From Sympetrum striolatum (lineage: Eukaryota > Arthropoda > Insecta > Odonata > Libellulidae): a stretch of 64,000 nucleotides of DNA. The stretch spans positions 35,125,393 to 35,189,392 of the forward strand of contig OX388350.1 in NCBI GenBank assembly GCA_947579665.1. The letters run 5' to 3'. A model generated the notes under the pieces. It had not been told where the DNA came from and searched no databases. It saw only the letters and a list, made by a program, of their open reading frames with translations. Below are positions 21,099-33,410 of this stretch, in pieces. Within the stretch, counting starts at the first letter, position 1; every line of letters starts with the position of its first letter. The translations under genes and the position numbers were made by a program.

Positions 21099-24000
21099 TG
21101 CAGATTTAGAATGAAATTGGTTATTTCAGTTAATGCTCCACATGCCCGCAGGATGATCGTTTTCGTAAAGATTATGATACGATAATTAAGAGAATATGAA
21201 CTACTGTAAATTAGGTCAACGGAAGAAGGGGAAATTAAAAAAATGTAATAAGAATAAAAATGGGGTAATAATGAAACAATACCTGCTATTAAAAATAATG
21301 ATATGTGATAGTGGAATTCAAATAGGAAATAAGTTGCTAGTTTTCATTGAAAACGAATTTGTGAAAGTCGCCACGTTGTTTGGACGCCATTTACATTTGC
21401 AGGGAATTTTGATTTAAATAATTTAAATAGTAGCACACTTTATACTTTATGTGAGATGATATCAGTATAGGCCATCTGTCCTCGCTATAATCTCACAATA
21501 ATCTTTTCGCCATCGGGCTGCGAAAATCATTATCGTTGAGAATAGGGTCATGTTGTCGCGTATTTCGTCATGTAAATCACAGCTAAGGAATATATCAAAT
21601 AATTATTGTCTATACAGAGTTATATTCTTGAAGGATACTCAGCCGAGGGCTCCGGTCGTTTAGGACTTACTACTATCGAACCTGTAGTCTTTTAACAAAC
21701 CGCTTTATATTGTATGTGCGAACATTTCTTTTGAATAATTAAATCAGAAGGACTAGTCGCGCAGAGTCGAGTCAAGCACCAAAAGAATTGAATAATATAC
21801 TTCTAATTATTTAATTCCTTTCATTTACACCTTCTCCGTAATAAATGTTTGAATGCTAAAACGATTAATAATTTCAACATTGGAAAAAGGTATGAGCCAA
21901 CAATTTTAGACATAACAACTCCATTTTTAAAATATACACGTAATGCACTCATGCATGAATAATAAATTTAAATCTGCTACTACGGATTTCAGCGGTCAGT
22001 CCCCTTTGGTGCTATTTCTGCTCTCCTTGTTTTCGTCTACATAACGGTATATGAGTGCCATTCATACCGGCCTTCTCGACGAAACAAAGGTGGCTTCTCC
22101 GTGGGGGTGAGAGAGGAAAGAAAAAGGGTCTTCCATGCAGTGGTGACAGGATACGTTTTCAGTCCGACTAAAATTCGACGCATCTTTTAGGGTATTTGTG
22201 TGAGATAGAAAATTGCTTGAAAATGCCATTCTTAGATGTGGACGGAAATATAATGAAAAGTTCGTCAATGAAGGAATATGAATGGTGTTACAGTTAATTA
22301 CTTATATATTTTTTACATAAAGCATGGAGACGATGATAGGAAAATAAACAATGGGGATATGGAAAATTTTATGCTTACTAAGAAGAGAATGCTGATTCTC
22401 TTCAACACTAAGGCAATACATCTAAAAATGTAAAGATAATTTGGTAAACAGGCTCAGAAGTGATGTGCACAGATGATGGATGTAGGCTGTTTATAAGATT
22501 GAGAAAATGGTTCAATTACATGATTGAGAAAACGATGTAAGCCATTTTAAGACAAAATAATGCAGGTTAGAAGGTGACCGGAAAAATACTTTTTCAATGG
22601 TTCAGCCAGAGAGAATGTAAATGAGATCAACCATTCGAAAAAGTTCCGATTTTTGTGGCAGTGTTCAAGTTTCATTTTCCTTACCTACTGCATTTGGTGT
22701 TATGTGAACTTACTTCTAAATCGTTCATTTACATCCAAAATTCATAAACCATTAACAATAGACCTATCATAGTCGAAATTATTTATTATCACTGTAAATT
22801 TATTTTGCTTCGAAAATTAGTAGGATATAATCACGTAGGCATATAAAATATGCATACAATTTGCATACATTCATGCATATAATTAGAGCTTCCGCCAGTT
22901 AATCATAAATGCCGAGGAATTCACACATTTAAATTTCTGCACCTTCAAGATATCGTAAATGTCTTCCTTATCTTTAAACCAAAAAGTTTTAAGGAAGAAT
23001 AGGCGAGGCCCATGAAACCAGCATTAATATTCAGCAGTAATAGATTCTCCTGACAATAAGAAATATTTCCCCAGAAGGGAAGCTTTACCCATTTTATTTA
23101 AGAGTAATTATGGGTAATAAGTATGAGATGTCAGTATTTCTAGTGCTGTATCTGATAATGGCTGATGGACTTAACTGGCCTCTCATTAAAAAAAGGAAAG
23201 GTAAAATACGAAGCCTAAATTCTAATTATTAAACGGCTGTTACCGATGTAAGGGCAACTCAAATTGATTACGCCTGATTTAGTAGTTTTACTAAATGTAA
23301 TTTCCGTAAAAATATAGTCATTGCTCAACGACTATAAGAAATGGCGGAAATTACAAAGGACAAAGATTCAAAATTTCTTATATAACGCTATTTCACAAAG
23401 TAACGGCTTCTTCAATCAATTTGACTATAAGGAAATTATTCAGAGAACTTGAACCAAAGAAAGCTGCATCCATTGCGAAGGAAATTGATTACAATCATCG
23501 GGAAGGGGTAATCTGAAGATTATTGATATTCTGGGCAGGCAGACGTTTAGAACTAGTTCCACTTAATGGATAAAAGAAAGTTTAACTAAATATTGTGACC
23601 GGGTGTAATCGTTAAAATTCCGTAAGCTACGCGTATAATTTTATCATTGAGAATCTTCAAGGGATCTGAGAAGAGCACACAAACACTGGGAACGGTCTCC
23701 CAGACTGCCCATGTCTCGGACCGTCTCTGCTTTCAGCAGTAGAATTAAACATATATTAACCATAGAAAGATCACTCCCGTAGAAACTTAAGCTTCGTAAA
23801 ATGCCAATTCCAATATTACGTTCTCAATATTTACATTCAACTTTTCAGGCCTTTTTCGCTATTTCTTCTAACCAATGTTTTTCATAAACCTTTGGGACAT
23901 CCTTACAAATCAATCAACAACAAAACGGGAAAATTTAAGAGATAGCTATTTGCGTAAACTAGCGTTCCTTTGGTTCTTTTTTATTACTATCATTGGATGT

Positions 24001-25519
24001 ATAGGGTTTTCAATTCTTTTATTCCATTAAAAGATAGACACAGTTATTAGTTTCGTAGATTTTAAGAACCTTTAAAATTAATATAAAAAACACCAAAAGC
24101 AAGTGAATATATTTTTTCTCTCAGTGTTGATGATAGCCAAAACGTTAAACTCATCTTGATTCACTTATAAAATTTGCTAGTATATCTCACCTGGTTTATA
24201 AAATAAAAAATAAGGATGTCATTTAAATACGTATTTAAACTCAATTATAATCGTCATTACTGTAACACACACGCAATAACTTGCCCATTCTGTGTCGAGT
24301 ACTAAAAACTCATACCTCTAGCCAAGTCTTAGGTTTGGTTAGACCTCGATTAACCCATTGTCATGCAAAAGTAACAGATCTACGGATAGTGGTCTTATCA
24401 TTTTCAATAACTGATAATTAAAAGATGGTTTTCTTAAAATACTGAGAACTTTGAAATAAACAAATTGTAATACTCTTCGGAGGTGATTCGTTGATCAATA
24501 AATAGCTAAAAATACGAGAGGAGTAACTTTTGAGAAATAAAATTTCGAGAATTTTACCAAAAGGACGTCTACCGCTGGCCATTTACTACAGTATTTACTG
24601 GAAGCCATTACTTTGAAACGATAAGGAATCCATGGATCCAATTTTTAGGACAGTGGTTTCATCAAGCTATTTATTATTATTTTCATTTAATCCACATCAG
24701 ATAAACAGTGAGATCTCGTAAGTTTTAGGCCGAAGAACATACAATATTTCTAATCTGTTGCTCTGCAGTCCCACTTTATGAGAGATTTATTTCTTCGAGT
24801 CATTCTTCTAATTGCGAGCTAAAAATTAAACATATATCAGAGAAGGCTAGCGAACACATTATTTTAGATAACATCAAAATGAATCAAGCAAATTGCAACC
24901 CAAATACTCTTCTCCCAACGAGAAAGTTTTTCCTTTCCATTCCCGTTTGGCAACAAAAGGATTATCTTGCCCTTCTCCCCCACCTATTTCGTTTTGTCCT
25001 GTTTAACAGTTTTCCCGGTATTCTACCCTTTCAAGGGCAGGTAACATTTTTGTTCCTTTCTTTTCTCCAGGCACATGCCATATGGAGGATCGCGTATTTA
25101 TGTAAATGTTGAAGATAGTGATAGTAAGCGTCGAAGCTAATTGTGTGAATTTTTCTACAGTGTTGTTATCAGGATAATTTAATTTTACAAATCAATGGAT
25201 TATACAATCTATAGTAGTCACGAGAGTAAGGGGAAATGGTAATCTAGAAAAGAATATTCGTTATTTAAATCAATCGAATGAGCTTTAACTTTGAGGAACT
25301 CCATAGGTAACTAAACACAAAGAAATAAATAATTTTGTCAAAGTTATACGACTTTCTGTGTGGAAGTTTTGGCACTTTTATTTCCTTGCGTTTATTCCTT
25401 ACTTATTTCTCTTGATAATAGAAAGATTTTCAATTGGGAAAGTTAAACGAAAGGTGTCTAAAAGCAATCAAATTACAGTGATCTACCGAATCATGCACAT
25501 ATCTTATATATTAAAATTC
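21099..25519. other. Long AT-rich stretch, nothing recognised
   Basis: Frames at 21196-21417 (plus), 22062-22268 (minus), 24879-25112 (plus) and 25358-25570 (plus) are short and lack motifs. I see no terminal repeats, tandem arrays or tRNA-like heads in these 4.4 kb. Confidence 0.45.
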
Positions 25520-25597
25520 AGCCTGCGTATGTTTGTGCCCGCAAAACTCGAAAACCACTCGGTCGATTGACTTGAATTTTTTACAGAACATTGCATT

Positions 25598-25640
<43 letters not shown>

Positions 25641-25660
25641 GAAAGTGTTTATATTGTAAA
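25520..25660 (+). mobile_element. Helitron-like 5' fragment with (AT)20 microsatellite
   Basis: The stretch CTCGAAAACCACTCGGTCG followed by ATTGACTTGAATTTTTTACA resembles the region after the start of insect Helitrons. The Helitrons at 49.7-54.1 kb have a similar layout (ATTCAAAAACCATACATCCA then AATCGTCGTGAAAATTT). A 40-bp pure AT dinucleotide run follows at 25600-25639. No 3' terminus or helicase sequence is nearby, so the assignment is tentative. Confidence 0.3.
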
Positions 25661-26060
25661 AAATGGTGACACTTCGTCCTTGCTTCGATCCCAGACGAGT
25701 CAAAGCATTTCCGTGAGAAATGCACGTAAAGTTCATTTTTGTCTCTGCATGCTTCATTTCTTTTGCAAAATTAAATTAAAAATAATAGTCATACGAGATT
25801 GAGACAAGAACCAATAGCAGAGTAAATGAATAGAAAACCTTATTTTGGTCGTTTATTGTTGTTTCCGAATTGAATTTTTGAGATATTTTACGGAATACAC
25901 GAAAAGTTTTGTGAGTATAAACAGCCGGTCCCCCTGACGACAAATGCCATTTTTGAATCCGAGATCCTGCTTTTTGGCCTATTTGAAATTAAGAAGAAGA
26001 GAAAAGTTGCTGGTTTCGTTCACATTGATGAGCATAATCAATCGTTGGAAGTGATTTATA

Positions 26061-26222
26061 CGATCGATTTTCGAAAAACGAAATGTGAGTTAATTTGATA
26101 CCGAATGTTGTATTCAGTTAAATTCATTTGTATTGTTTTGGAAATTATTTAATAATCTGTTATCGAAAATTAAAGTGAGAGTGACTTTGAATGCTGCATT
26201 CAATTCGATTCATTTCTTTAGT
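26061..26222 (+). repeat. Diverged two-unit duplication, ~95 bp period
   Basis: Both units have a TATCGAAAA/TTTTCGAAAAACGAAA word, then GTGAG, then GAATG(T/C)TG(T/C)ATTCA followed by ATTCATTT. The second unit begins near 26160. Non-coding. Confidence 0.45.
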
Positions 26223-29089
26223 TATCTTCCAGTTGATCGTCGTCAAATTAAATAGTACGCGTTAACACATCAAATGTTGCGGCAGATAATGGATAGTAGT
26301 AAATGATCATTATATAAATAACGAAAATTCTCCATCCAAACGCGAGAGCCGAGCTAGTGTAACGTACCATGTTCTCCATCTTTCTTTTCTCTCCCTCCCT
26401 TTTCGAGAGAAAGGCTCGCCGGCCCGAATTTTGGACTTAGAATTTCTTGGTGGGTCAGGGGTGGTAACTTTTTTTTGCTGTTAGCTGTACTTCAATATAA
26501 GTATTATATATTCACACGGGAGACGTAGATTATTTGCGAAAGGAAGCTACTTTAAAAAAAACGAAAGAAAACATAAGTTTACTTTCACCGGAAAGATCAA
26601 CTACGTCCTACACAATCAGCCCTATTCAAATATAAGCTCTTCGCATCTCGCTGAGGAGGACTTGGTTCACCTGGCAACAAGAGCCAAATATAACCCTCTC
26701 TTAAGGGAAAAGGTCATAGCTGGACCAGCCGAACAAAGAGGAGATTCCGCACATAATTAACCAGACATTCCAAAATTAGGAAATCTTGTCATTCCCAGAT
26801 TAGTATAAATGGTTTCATTATCCTTGAATTCGACCTAATGAGATAACGGGTCTCTCACGGGGACTCCAGACTGCCTTCTACTACGTACAACAGTATGACC
26901 TACGTCCTCTGCCAGTAAAAGAAGGCTTCAAGGAGATAATACCAAGCAGACATGTATGATATGTATAGTAGTACATACTAGGGTGTATAACGAAAACCTT
27001 TTTTTCGAAATTCAAAATTTCAAGTCAAAAGTTGATCCTAAGGTCATATTTTTACCCAAAAAACTTTTAGTAGAATTGATTATATTTAGGTCTCTTGCAA
27101 CGGGCTTAAGGTATGATTTTTTGTCAAAAGCGTAGATTTTCACCTTTTTAAACATAAATAAAAATTAAATTTTTATTTTCAAGATCAAAAATGTAAGGTT
27201 TAAAATGTTTATGAATGGTATAGAAATTATAACGTGTAACATTTACGCCTCCGGGATTAGCAGTAAAATTATCATTTTTTGCAAAATTAAGGTCTATTGC
27301 TGACCATTTTATTTACTTCTAGTCTACTTTTCCATTTAGAAATTTCTTAAAACCATACAAATAAAAAGTATTACAAATAATATAATATAATTTTTTACTG
27401 ATAAACGTTATAAACTTAACATTTTTGTATTGTTTTATAACAATTCATATATATATATAATGTAGTCACTTGGAGTTAAAATTAGAAATTCCACTTATTT
27501 AATGTAGAATCTTCTCTTTGTACATGAATGCTTTGTGATGAAATACATTATTATTACTAGAATTATCGCGATGGGTAAAATTAGCAAAACGTTCAACATA
27601 ATGCGTCTTCCACCACGATCAACTAAAGAATGCATATCTTAAGAGATTCTTTCGCGTCCAGTACAAATGTTTCGATGAGATTGAAAATCTTACGACGTAT
27701 TCTTTTCAACAAACCGTTTGTTACGAAGAAAAATATTTTAAGGCCTGTTTTTTTATTGAGAATTCAAGCAACTGTCGGAAATGTCCTCCGATAGCGTGAG
27801 ATAAAATTATGAGTAATGGGTTTCAATTTAAGATAATGCACTTCCTCTGTTAGGCAAGAAATGTAACTTTCTAAAGTAAAACACGCTTTCTGTCTCAAAG
27901 ACTAAAACCAATCAAGCAAAAATCACGTTAATATCCATGGCAATTATATACATGAATGCATTTTTTTATTTTTATGATAATTTAATAATATATACATTTT
28001 TAAGATAATGTTCTTCGCTTACATTTTTTATTAACTGAATAAACTGTGGCTAAACATATGATTCAGAATGGTAAATCGTTTTTAGATACGCTCTACCTTG
28101 AAAGAATAAGGGAGATTTTTTAAAATTAAATAATAATAATTGAAAATTCCATTAACTATAATAATTAAAACAATGTGGCAAGAAACTTAAACCCAAGCAA
28201 GATTTTATACATGCTCTGGAGTTATTTAAATAAGAGAATTAAAGAAACAATATGACTTTTCTTCATTACCCTCATTATAAAAGCACTATTACCCTAGTTT
28301 ATGTGAATAATCATTAAAAAACGGAATAATTAATTCGACTTATATAAAACAAACTCAACCAACTATAAATATATTTTATACGAAAGCTATCAGAAGGGAA
28401 TGCATTATAGTATAACTTATAGAAACTTAACCATTAACTTTAATTATTTCTATTGCATAAATATATTTTATTCTGATTTTATTTTAATTTAATTGGTTCT
28501 TTCATAGTTGAAATTGAACCTTTTATTTCAATTTGTAATTTCATTATTAAATATTACTATAATTTTATGTATTATGAAATCAATTCATAGCCATATTTTT
28601 AATAATAGCTATTCAGTATCAATGCAACCATCTAAAATGTATCCAATATTTGGGAAAATCTTCCGCGATCAATTCCTTAGACTCAAAACATGAACTTTAA
28701 TTTTCCAGGACAATCGCGGGAAAATCTCTTCACGCGCGATTTAACTCGTCTCTACGGAGACTCAAACGATCATAACTACCGAGCCACAAAGTGACGAAGA
28801 TGGAACGGAAAAAAAGATTACTTTTTTCTCTCGAATCCAACCACCCAAAATTGAGACGCTATTTTAAGTGAGGGAATGAAAGGGCCATAATTTCGCGGCG
28901 CAGACAGTGAGCCGGCGATAAATCACGGAAAGCATTTTGTAGACGTCATTAGGAAGGAAAGGGAAGATGACTGAATCGGATTTCCAACGGATCGTTACGG
29001 GGAGAGAAAGTGTCCGAGTCGAAGGGTAGGCCGATCGAAAGAAGCACCGGATTTCCCTTCATAACTCTCTCGACACCCACCGATAAATG
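26223..29089. other. No recognised gene
   Basis: Mostly very AT-rich (27.0-28.7 kb). From about 28700 to 29080 the sequence becomes CpG-containing (for example CACGCGCGATTTAACTCG and CGCGGCGCAGACAG). One plus frame, 29010-29225, runs into the LINE remnant. No splice or coding evidence. Confidence 0.4.
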
Positions 29090-29769
29090 GTCTAATTCAG
29101 TTGGTATCGGATTACGAGATTCGAAAAGGAATTGCCAAGGTCAAGGTGGTATGAACCGAGGGGAATTGATGACCAAGGGTCTCGATGAAGAAATCAGGAA
29201 ATCATTAGTAAAATACTTGGTTTGAAGTGTTTATCTGTATGGGTATGAAACGTGGACTCTAAGAATGGAACAAGTCAAACGTTTAAAGGCCTTCGAGAAG
29301 TGGGTTGCTTGGAATTGCCAAGGTCAAGGTGGTATGAACCGAGGGGAGTTGATGACCAAGGGTCTCGAAGAAGAAATCAGGAAATCATTAGTAAAATACT
29401 TGGTTTGAAGTGTTTAGCTGTATGGGTATGAAACGTGGACTCTAAGAATGGAACAAGTCAAACGTTTGAAGGCCTTCGAGATATGGGTTTGGCGTAGAAA
29501 GAAAACAGTACGTTGAGTTGATAAGTAAACAAACACGGAGATGATGGAAATGGTTTGGGAGGAGAGGGCTTAAATTGAAGTGATTAAAAATCGACAAGGG
29601 AAATTGGAGGGTCAAATACTTGATGAGAGGGGGTGCTAAAGAAAGAAAATAAGGGTAGAATTCAACGAAAAAATTGAGGGGAAGAAAAAGATAGACGATG
29701 TTGGATGATTTTAAGGGTGGGATCAACTACCAAGAAGTGAAGGAGATGACGTTGAATACGGATTTTTGA
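29090..29769 (+). pseudogene. LINE reverse-transcriptase C-terminus, second copy, with internal duplication
   Basis: This is the same lineage as 3669-4352. It keeps LYGYETWTLRMEQVKRL, a KAFEIWVWRR stretch, a degraded EERA block and the terminal DFKGGINYQEVKEMTLN before a stop. In-frame stops interrupt it (for example before the LYGYETW motif). The ETWTLR segment occurs twice because 183 bp are tandemly duplicated. No upstream palm or endonuclease domain is visible. It is a dead, 5'-truncated insertion. Confidence 0.8.
29128..29493 (+). repeat. 183-bp tandem duplication within the LINE
   Basis: GGAATTGCCAAGGTCAAGG starts at 29128 and again at 29311. GGCCTTCGAG recurs at 29288 and 29471, confirming a 183-bp period. 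The two units are nearly identical, so the duplication is recent compared with the LINE decay. 183 is a multiple of three. Confidence 0.9.
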
Positions 29770-30027
29770 ATTTTGATGCATATAAACCTACCGTAGGTTG
29801 AACTCTCATGTTTGTATGCATAAGATACAGTAAATTTTGTTTAATTAAGACCAAATACGGATTGAGAGGAATCATAATGGATAAAATTTGTCTTCTTTAG
29901 ACATATTCATTTTACCAATCATTTCCTGATTCGTTTATCAAGACCTTTAGTCATCACCTCCTTCCTCCTTTCATGAATGCTCACTTGATCAATGCTATTC
30001 TTTTACGAATCTCATCTTTACTATATA

Positions 30028-30125
30028 CTCTAGTATAAGCCGACCCGAATATAAGCCGGGGCACCTATTTTATTACCAAACTAATTGACTCTAGTACAGT
30101 CTTAGGGTGGGAAATACAGCAAATG
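30028..30125 (+). repeat. Possible DNA-transposon terminal segment
   Basis: AGTATAAGCCGACCCGAATA followed by ATAAGCCGGGGCACC has a subterminal-repeat look (two ATAAGCCG words). A related inverted-looking word, CACTCAAGTATAAGC, is at about 30645. Between them lies the LINE 3' end at 30221-30597, which may have inserted into the element. The superfamily cannot be set. Confidence 0.3.
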
Positions 30126-30220
30126 TTGGTCAAATTCAAAAGAAATTCTCATAAAATTACAGTAATTGAAGCATCAGTACGTTATATGTTTAAGTAGTTT
30201 CAATATTTAGATATCATGTT

Positions 30221-30597
30221 CCACCTAGTGCAAGTAGACTGACTCCTCTTCTCCATTCTCCTTCATTTAGATTGTCCCTTGCTCAACGTTCCCTACTTCA
30301 TAGACTTCTAAACCTTCTGAATTCCCTACCTCCCTACATAGACCCCTTCAGACTGTCGCTTGACGCATTCTTAAATGAATGTCTGTAAATTCTTGTAAAA
30401 CTTTTCCTGCTTGGGTCGTATTCTTTATACGTACATACATGTTATTTTTAGTTTATTTTGTTACTATTTATATTTCGTATAATCATGTATATTTATTTTA
30501 AATTTGTTAAATTCTTTGTTTGTTAATTGTATTCACTGAAAAATGGTCGTAAAACTGTACGTGAATCTTTGAATAAATAAATAAATAAATGTTTTTG
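30221..30597 (+). pseudogene. LINE 3' end with reverse-transcriptase C-terminal peptide and AATA tail
   Basis: A clean plus frame of 55 codons (30221-30388) ends in LLNSLPPYIDPFRLSLDAFL and a stop. This has the form of the C-terminus of Jockey/I-like LINE reverse transcriptases (a W/LNSLP motif about 20-25 residues before the end). About 200 bases of AT-rich 3' untranslated sequence follow, ending in a repeated AATA tail near 30590. The 5' part of the element is missing, as usual for LINE insertions truncated during target-primed reverse transcription. Confidence 0.65.
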
Positions 30598-31684
30598 AAT
30601 ATTTATTTCACTACGCAATTTACATATTAATTTAATTAGTCCCTCACTCAAGTATAAGCAGTGGTCGGTTTTTTCAGCATAGAAAATGCGCTGAAAAAAA
30701 TTCGGCGTATAGACGTGTATATACGGGTTTATAGGCGAATTCGTACTCAGGCGTACATACGTGATTTTCGTCCCGTAACTGTGGGATACAACAGTGTTGT
30801 AAACTGTTCAGGATTTGTTGTTAAGCTAATCACGCCCTCTTCTGCATCGACGAAATTCGAATCGGCTTTCCCGCTTTGAGTGTAAAATTGGATTCCGCGA
30901 ATCGAATGTACATCTGAAATTCGCAGAAGAGAGGCATTCGAATTTTGCCATAATAAAATCTACGGGAGATGGAAGTATCTCGTACGTGTCAAGTTGTTTT
31001 TCTCACATTAGAGGAGATAAGGAACTGAATGATAACGAACTAAAACTGAGATTAGTCTGTCAACACCTCAACGCCTCGTAGAGAATTCCCGTATGTCCTT
31101 TAATTTCTTTTTGGCTAGGGAAATCTGAAAATAAACCGATACACAACTTTATCAGAGCATACTCCAATGACCTGAGATATTTATCTGTACATGATAATAA
31201 TAATAATACTCAATTTGGTCTGATTATAACTAAGAACTTATGCTCACGTTTTGAAAAATTAAACCTCGTCAAAAAGATTCACGTAATTATTCAAAAAGGC
31301 AGTCATTCTATGAACAACATCCATAGTAAGAAAATTCCTAAAACTACAACAGGAAAGTATGTGACTTGGTGAACACCCGTCACAGGACTGAAAAAACCCA
31401 CGCAAAGGGAGAAAAGCAAACAAAAAAACAATAATAATTTTTATTCCTTCCCCTTAATAGATAACATTTGAAAAATAAAACATTATTAGGAGCATAGGTA
31501 CCCCTAAAGTGACAATCACCGATGTCGGGTTATTGACTCTTAATTTACTGAACAAAAATGTTAATAAATAAACCACGAGATTAATAATGCAAAGAAAATA
31601 AAATAATGACCATGTGTACAAAGGTGTTCGTGACTATCCTTTTGATTTTTTTTATTTTTCGAGAAAAAATTGAAGCGTGTACTA
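30598..31684. other. No recognised feature
   Basis: A plus frame at 30661-30879 lacks motifs. The rest is AT-rich without repeat ends. Confidence 0.4.
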
Positions 31685-31850
31685 TTTTCCACAGTTTATT
31701 TTAAACAACCGATTACAATGATACATCGTCATCTTCAGGCGTATGACATTGGAATGGAATAACAAATGCAAGCACCTGAAGATGACGATGTATCGTTGAA
31801 ACCAGTCGTTTAAAATATATTTTCAGGTGCTGGAGTTCCACAAAACAACG
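31685..31850. mobile_element. Penelope-like inverted repeat with hammerhead-like core
   Basis: A left arm (about 31701-31740) and right arm (about 31773-31815) are inverted copies containing CTGAAGATGACGATGTATC. On the plus strand CTGAAGA (31776-31782) is followed by a perfect ACGAT/ATCGT hairpin and then GAAAC (31798-31802). A possible stem III (AC, five bases, GT) comes next. AGCACCTGAA (31771-31780) is also the exact inverse of TTCAGGTGCT (31822-31831), which would compete with the core fold. Penelope-like elements often have inverted terminal repeats with such signatures. No reverse transcriptase is present. Confidence 0.55.
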
Positions 31851-33300
31851 CCTTCATCTCAACATAGAAAAATATAAATAAATTTGAACGTTGCTAGGAT
31901 ATTTGCTAGTTTTGGCAGTTTTGTCATTTTAATTTCTGATGGTAATCGAAACATACATACAGTTTAGAAACATCAATGACTGATTTAACGTTCTGCAGTT
32001 CTTGAAATTATACGACAATTTAATATTTTTTATTTTATTTACAAGTTTTTGAATACCTTGGAACCATTTATAATTTTATTGGAATTTATTTATAATTTTC
32101 TATGCTGAGATGCTTACTAATTAATTATATACCCTTTGGTTTGAATATACGCCCCTTCCATAGAGGATGTGTCACCACAGATATTTTCCATCTATTTTTT
32201 GAATGAACAATAAATTTAAATAAATAATATAGTTACCAGATGGCTTTCAGCTCGGTTACGTGCTGTGATCAGCCAAGCGACCACTTTTGTCCCTTCCGTT
32301 ATCCGCTTTCTTTATTCGGAGATGACCGGTTGTTATAATCCAATCTCGAGGATACCCGAAAAAGAGGATTCACATCGAATTAGGGCGTCGCTTTAAAGAG
32401 ATTATCTCCCTGTCCTTCATCGCATTTTCAATTGTCTCCCTTCGCCAGAGGCTATTCATTCCCGCTTTAATTAGCGCGACAGGAGACGGGACGGGAGTCG
32501 TGCGTGGGGACCTTGGGATAGATCAGGATCCAATTGAACTCAGAAAATGCAAGATAATTAATTGATACGGATTAGGTGGGAGATGAAATTTTGTCTAAGG
32601 CTGCAATAGAACTTACGGAAAAAGCTGTGTTTAGACCGTTGTCTTTTTCATTGTCATGACGGCCTACCAATAGATAGAATGATTCTGTCTTCACCATCCG
32701 ACGCTTGAAAGATGCATTTAGAAGTTATACGTCAACATACATACATATCGCAAACGATATTTGAGAAAAAAATAGTAAACATACCGAAAATTGGCTATTA
32801 TCTTCGGGGTGCAACTGCGCTATAAGGAGCGATACCGAAAACAATTTTCGTTTGGTGCATAGCTGCATCATTTATCTTTGAATTCAGATACTACTCAGGT
32901 AGGGAATATTCATAAATTATGAGAAATCTTGAAAATATTGGGTCCAGAGCTTTTTCAAAGGCAAAGGGCTAAACTTCAGTGGCATTGCCAGCAGTAGTGA
33001 GGACGGGTCCCCATTCCACCTTTCCCACGCGTCATTTATCAGAGCTTACAGCATACGTCATTCGCCTCTCCGCTGTGGTTATTAATATGATGCCGCATCT
33101 AAATCGTCAATTGTTTCCTCTAATTTCCATAGTGAAGATGGATAGTGGTGGGTTTTGCTAGGAATGGGGAAGGGGAAAAGAAAGAGAAGAATAGTTGATA
33201 GTTAAGGAGTATAGAAAAGGATGAATTTGCTCGATATCGAATGACTCGTTTAATCTATTATTTTTGGTACAGGATAGAGTAAAATGTATCTTTATAATAG
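31851..33300. other. No recognised feature
   Basis: AT-rich to 32230. A GC-richer, complex patch at 32390-32520 has no frame or repeat signature. A plus frame at 32979-33161 lacks motifs. Confidence 0.4.
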
Positions 33301-33410
33301 TACCACATATTAGAAAGCCTGCGCGGAAATTTTCGCGCATCCCCTCCAAGGAGGGGTATACCTTTACTCACTCCTCACCCCGTTTGCTCCACGATACGAC
33401 CTTCACTTCC
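33301..33410 (-). repeat. Inverted partner of the repeat at position 1
   Basis: Its reverse complement matches 1-118, sharing AAGTGAAGGTCGTATCGTGG and GAAAATTTCCGCGCAGGCT-type blocks. Two frames overlap it (33158-33349 minus and 33264-33488 plus) but show no motif. Confidence 0.7.
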
